Notes under the pieces: model-generated
The model's database searches: none
Told to the model about the DNA's origin: nothing
What the model saw: only the letters and a program-made list of their open reading frames with translations
In this document: positions 60,898-64,000 of the stretch, piece after piece
How positions within the stretch are numbered: position 1 is the first letter of the stretch
Layout: each line of letters starts with the position of its first letter
Assembly: GCA_964636495.1 (NCBI GenBank)
Contig: CAZWSL010000003.1
Coordinates: forward strand, 62,001 to 126,000
Reading direction: 5' to 3'
Origin: Desulfobacula sp964636495
Lineage (GTDB): Bacteria > Desulfobacterota > Desulfobacteria > Desulfobacterales > Desulfobacteraceae
DNA length: 64,000 nt
Position numbers and translations under genes: made by a program

Positions 60898-62145
60898 ATG
60901 AATCTTGTAGAATTAAATAAGATGAAGATAAGTGAGCTTACCAAACTTGCTAAAAAATTAAAGATAGAAGGTATTGGCGGCCTCAAAAAGCAGGAACTGG
61001 TTTTTGCTTTGCTTCAGGCAAATATTGAAGAAAACGGCCAGGTGTATGGAGAGGGGACTCTTGAAATTCTTCCTGATGGATTTGGATTTCTAAGGGCTCC
61101 CGGGTATAATTATATTCCAGGACCCGATGATATCTATGTCTCTCCATCTCAAATCAGAAGATTTAATTTAAGGACAGGAGATACAATCTCAGGTCAGGTT
61201 CGTCAGCCTAAAGATTCTGAACGCTATTTTGCTTTACTGAAAGTTGAAGCTGTAAATTTTCAAGATCCCGAACATGCTGCTGAAACAATTCTTTTTGATA
61301 ATCTGCTTCCTCTCTATCCAGAGCAGAAAATGGATCTTGAAGATGTATCAGACAACTATTCCATGAGAGTCATTGATTTAATGGCACCCATTGGTTTTGG
61401 ACAGCGCGGATTGATTGTTTCGCCGCCAAAAGCAGGAAAAACAATGCTGCTGCAGAATATCGCCAACAGCATGGTAAAGGCTCATAAAAATATCATTCCG
61501 ATGATCCTTCTCATAGATGAACGGCCTGAGGAGGTTACAGACATGGCACGCTCTGTTGATGCAGAAGTTGTCAGCTCAACCTTTGATGAACCTGCAGAAC
61601 GCCATGTTCAGGTTGCAGAAATGGTTATTGAAAAAGCCAAAAGGATAGTGGAGCAGGGCCATGATGTTGTTATTCTCCTGGACAGTATTACAAGACTTGC
61701 CCGGGCATATAATGCAGTGATGCCTCCTTCTGGAAAGATTTTGTCAGGTGGTGTGGACTCAAATGCTCTTGACAGGCCCAAACGATTTTTCGGGGCAGCA
61801 CGGAATATTGAAGATGGCGGCAGTCTGACGATTATTGCGACAGCTCTGGTTGATACGGGGAGCCGTATGGATGAGGTTATTTTTGAAGAATTCAAAGGTA
61901 CGGGTAATATGGAGCTGGTGCTCGACAGAAAACTTGCAGATAAACGGATTTTTCCTGCTATTGATATGAATAAATCAGGAACCAGAAAAGAGGAATTACT
62001 GCTTGATCCATTAATTTTAAGCCGTGTCTGGATTTTGAGAAAATTGTTATCAAGCTTAAATTCTGTTGACAGTATGCAGTTTTTACTTGAAAAAATGGAA
62101 GGAACAAAGGATAATAAAGAGTTTATTGAATTAATGAATTCATAA
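60898..62145 (+). CDS. rho: Transcription termination factor Rho
   Basis: The 415-residue protein starts MNLVELNKMKISELTKLAKKL (Rho N-domain), then the RNA-binding EGTLEILPDGFGFLRAPGYNY. Walker A is SPPKAGKTMLLQ, Walker B MILLIDERPEEVTDM, and the R-loop VDSNALDRPKRFFGAARN. Length and domains match hexameric Rho. It precedes rpmE, as in many bacteria. Confidence 0.97.
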   Translation: MNLVELNKMKISELTKLAKKLKIEGIGGLKKQELVFALLQANIEENGQVYGEGTLEILPDGFGFLRAPGYNYIPGPDDIYVSPSQIRRFNLRTGDTISGQVRQPKDSERYFALLKVEAVNFQDPEHAAETILFDNLLPLYPEQKMDLEDVSDNYSMRVIDLMAPIGFGQRGLIVSPPKAGKTMLLQNIANSMVKAHKNIIPMILLIDERPEEVTDMARSVDAEVVSSTFDEPAERHVQVAEMVIEKAKRIVEQGHDVVILLDSITRLARAYNAVMPPSGKILSGGVDSNALDRPKRFFGAARNIEDGGSLTIIATALVDTGSRMDEVIFEEFKGTGNMELVLDRKLADKRIFPAIDMNKSGTRKEELLLDPLILSRVWILRKLLSSLNSVDSMQFLLEKMEGTKDNKEFIELMNS

Positions 62146-62202
62146 TAGTATAAAATTTAAAGGTTACAGGCCAATAAGTGAGATAAAGGAGTTTTAATAG
62201 AA

Positions 62203-62421
62203 ATGAAGAAAGAAATTCATCCAAAATACATAAAATCCACAGCTTCCTGTGCATGTGGTGCTAAATTTGAAGTTGGATCAACAAAAGAAAATATAAAAGT
62301 GGAAATCTGTTCCAAGTGTCATCCGTTTTTCACAGGTAAGCAGAAGCTGGTTGACTCTGCAGGAAGAATTGACCGTTTTAAAAAGAAATATGCCGGGTTT
62401 GATGCTACAAAGCTTATCTAA
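62203..62421 (+). CDS. rpmE: Ribosomal protein bL31
   Basis: The 72-residue protein has MKKEIHPKY, the zinc-binding Cys pairs SCACGAKF and ICSKCHPFFTGKQK, and GRIDRFKKKY, the Cys-containing L31 type. It follows rho by 57 bases and ends 22 bases before a strong terminator. Confidence 0.97.
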   Translation: MKKEIHPKYIKSTASCACGAKFEVGSTKENIKVEICSKCHPFFTGKQKLVDSAGRIDRFKKKYAGFDATKLI

Positions 62422-62442
62422 CACTGTAATAATAATTGATTT

Positions 62443-62475
62443 AAAAGGGGATTTTTGTCACAAAACCCCTTTTTT
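62443..62475 (+). terminator. Rho-independent terminator after rpmE
   Basis: AAAAGGGG (62443-62450) pairs with CCCCTTTT (62466-62473), with an inner TTTTG/CAAAA stem around TCA, then T. It is 22 bases after the rpmE stop and 23 bases before prfA. Confidence 0.9.
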
Positions 62476-62497
62476 ACATTAATTCAGAGATAACGTC

Positions 62498-63562
62498 ATG
62501 ATAGCAAAATTAAAAGGTATTGAAGAGAGATTTATAAAGCTTGAACAGCTTTTGAGTGATCCGGCTGTTATCAGTGATCAAAAAAAATATCAGGAGTATT
62601 TGATTGAGCATGGGGAACTCAACAAGATAGTTCCAACGTTCAGGAAATACGAAGTGCTCTTAGAGGAATTCAAAGAGACAAAAGAGCTGTTAAAGGATGC
62701 AGACCCTGAAATCAGGGATATGGCCAAAGAGGAGATTCCCGGGCTTGAGTCAGATATTGAAAATATTGAATCTGAATTAAATATTCTTTTAATGCCCAAA
62801 GATCCGAGAGATGACAAGAATGTCCTTCTCGAGATCAGGGCTGGAACCGGTGGTGAAGAAGCCGGTATATTTGCGGGCGATCTTTTCAGAATGTATTCAA
62901 GATATGTTGAATCCAGAAACTGGAAAATGGAGATTATTGAGAAAAATGATTCCAGTTCAGGAGGATTCAAGGAGATTGTATCCCTTGTTCATGGAAAAGG
63001 TGCTTTCAGCAGTTTTAAATATGAAAGCGGTACCCACAGGGTGCAGAGAGTGCCCGAGACTGAAACCCAGGGCAGGGTGCATACTTCAGCCGTTACTGTA
63101 GCTGTTCTTCCTGAAGCAGAGGATATTGAAGTTGAAATCAATTCTGCTGATCTGAAGATAGATGTATTCAGGGCTTCAGGGCCAGGTGGACAATCTGTAA
63201 ATACAACGGATTCAGCTGTAAGAATCACACATCTGCCCACCGGTGTGGTAGCCACCTGTCAGGATGAAAAATCCCAGCATAAAAACAGAGCTAAAGCAAT
63301 GGGGGTTCTGAAAGCACGTATCCTTGATGCTAAAATAAGAGAAGAGGAAGCAAAAAGAGCTGCTGACAGGAAAGGGCAGGTTGGTTCCGGAGACCGGAGC
63401 GGAAGAGTGAGAACCTATAATTTCCCCCAGGGTAGAATGACAGACCACAGAATCGGTCTTACACTCTATAAACTTGATAGTATCATGGAAGGGAATATTC
63501 AGGAAATCATTGATGAACTGAAAATATATAATCAGGCACAGGCGTTAAAGGAAATCAACTGA
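62498..63562 (+). CDS. prfA: Peptide chain release factor 1
   Basis: The 354-residue protein has the GGQ motif in ASGPGGQSVNTTDSAVRIT, the RF1-type anticodon region, and GTGGEEAGIFAGDLFRMY. TTDSAVRITHLPTG marks RF1 rather than RF2. It reads UAA and UAG, not UGA, so UGA recoding to Sec in the window competes with RF2. PrmC, which methylates the GGQ Gln, is encoded next. Confidence 0.97.
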   Translation: MIAKLKGIEERFIKLEQLLSDPAVISDQKKYQEYLIEHGELNKIVPTFRKYEVLLEEFKETKELLKDADPEIRDMAKEEIPGLESDIENIESELNILLMPKDPRDDKNVLLEIRAGTGGEEAGIFAGDLFRMYSRYVESRNWKMEIIEKNDSSSGGFKEIVSLVHGKGAFSSFKYESGTHRVQRVPETETQGRVHTSAVTVAVLPEAEDIEVEINSADLKIDVFRASGPGGQSVNTTDSAVRITHLPTGVVATCQDEKSQHKNRAKAMGVLKARILDAKIREEEAKRAADRKGQVGSGDRSGRVRTYNFPQGRMTDHRIGLTLYKLDSIMEGNIQEIIDELKIYNQAQALKEIN

Positions 63563-63579
63563 AGTCAGCCTGTTAATAA

Positions 63580-64000
63580 ATGGATACCTGGACAATCATT
63601 AAACTGCTTTCATGGGCAGAATCCTATTTCAAAAAACACTCCATTGAGAGCCCCCGGTTGACAGGCGAGTTGCTTTTAGCACACTGTTTTGGTGTCAAGC
63701 GCCTGGATCTCTATCTGCAGCATGACCGGCCCCTCACAAAAAAAGAGCTGTCACAGTTCAAATTATTGATACAGAAAAGAATTCAGAATCAGCCCCTTGC
63801 ATATATTACCGGGAAAAAAGGATTTTATGAATCTGATTTTAAAGTTACCAATGATGTGTTAATCCCAAGACCTGATACTGAAACCCTTGTTGAGCAGGCT
63901 TTGCAGATCCTGAATCAAAGACAGCAGGATCAAAATTCTGTAAACCGGAACGTAAGAAAAATTCTTGAACTTGGAACAGGATCCGGAGCAATAATTGTTT
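63580..64000 (+). CDS. prmC: Release factor glutamine methyltransferase, cut by the window end
   Basis: ATG 63580 starts 17 bases after prfA and the frame stays open to base 64000, so the 3' half is missing. Visible: the N-terminal helical domain (SIESPRLTGELLLAHCFG, LAYITGKKGFYESDF), VLIPRPDTETLVEQAL, and the SAM motif ILELGTGSGAI. The NPPY active site would lie just outside. It methylates the GGQ Gln of RF1/RF2. Confidence 0.95.
   Translation, partial: MDTWTIIKLLSWAESYFKKHSIESPRLTGELLLAHCFGVKRLDLYLQHDRPLTKKELSQFKLLIQKRIQNQPLAYITGKKGFYESDFKVTNDVLIPRPDTETLVEQALQILNQRQQDQNSVNRNVRKILELGTGSGAIIV

Noticed and set aside
1..64000. CRISPR arrays, insertion sequences, prophage genes, rRNA
   Set aside because: No regularly spaced repeats, transposase or integrase motifs, phage structural genes or rRNA sequence were seen.

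Overview
The window reads as a chromosome segment of a strictly anaerobic, Gram-negative bacterium, most likely a sulfate-reducing Desulfobacterota member of the Desulfobacteraceae type. This is inferred from a glycyl-radical activase, an MttB-family corrinoid methyltransferase, UGA-containing (selenocysteine) genes, a full lipid A/Kdo gene set with Kdo8N genes, and a TctABC transporter, all in one moderately AT-rich replicon. No rRNA, insertion sequence, CRISPR array, plasmid or phage gene was found.

Bases 1-11.8 kb, + strand: a candidate anaerobic (hydroxy)proline-betaine catabolic cluster. It holds the 3' end of a glycyl-radical-enzyme activase, three tandem short-chain dehydrogenases, a non-pyrrolysine MttB-family methyltransferase, a zinc-independent MDR oxidoreductase, a close HpbD-like (hydroxyproline betaine 2-epimerase) enolase-superfamily enzyme, a complete ProU-type betaine ABC transporter with its genes interspersed, and a divergent ProC-like reductase. 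A scrap of an aldehyde dehydrogenase gene and a 3-hydroxyisobutyrate-dehydrogenase-like gene close the region on the other strand.

Bases 13.2-15.9 kb, - strand: an ArsR/SmtB repressor with its operator, followed by a UPF0718-type permease whose frame is interrupted only by two UGA codons. Each UGA is followed by a plausible bacterial SECIS hairpin, so I read it as one selenoprotein with two Sec residues rather than three gene fragments. A DUF190-crcB fluoride pair follows. Bases 16-25.4 kb hold a 1340-residue hybrid histidine kinase followed by a decayed response-regulator start, a protein built of about eighteen 34-residue repeats, an unknown protein, an ATP-grasp protein, galE, and a second selenoprotein (HesB/IscA-like, Sec33).

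Bases 25.4-42.7 kb: thiamine pyrophosphokinase, then a lipopolysaccharide region: lptF-lptG-waaA-lpxK-acyltransferase-ELM1-like-GT4-YrbL-like kinase (+), an O-antigen-ligase-like protein and a PAP2 phosphatase (-), a GT2/LAB_N/GT39 cassette (+) that looks like an Arn-type carrier-sugar transfer system, and kdnA-kdnB-kdsB (-) for 8-amino-Kdo.

Bases 43-57.7 kb: assorted metabolic genes (rhodanese, UPF0280, LysE exporter, methyltransferase, FAD fumarate-reductase-like protein, phosphoesterase), decayed fragments (MBL hydrolase, cupin), then a catabolic/transport module (class III aminotransferase, glutaredoxin-fusion protein, arylsulfotransferase-like protein, divergent tctCBA, FadR-type regulator). 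After tRNA-Gln(CUG) come a decayed ABM-domain fragment and conserved core genes (larE, ndk, coaE, rho, rpmE, prfA, prmC), the last running off the end of the window.
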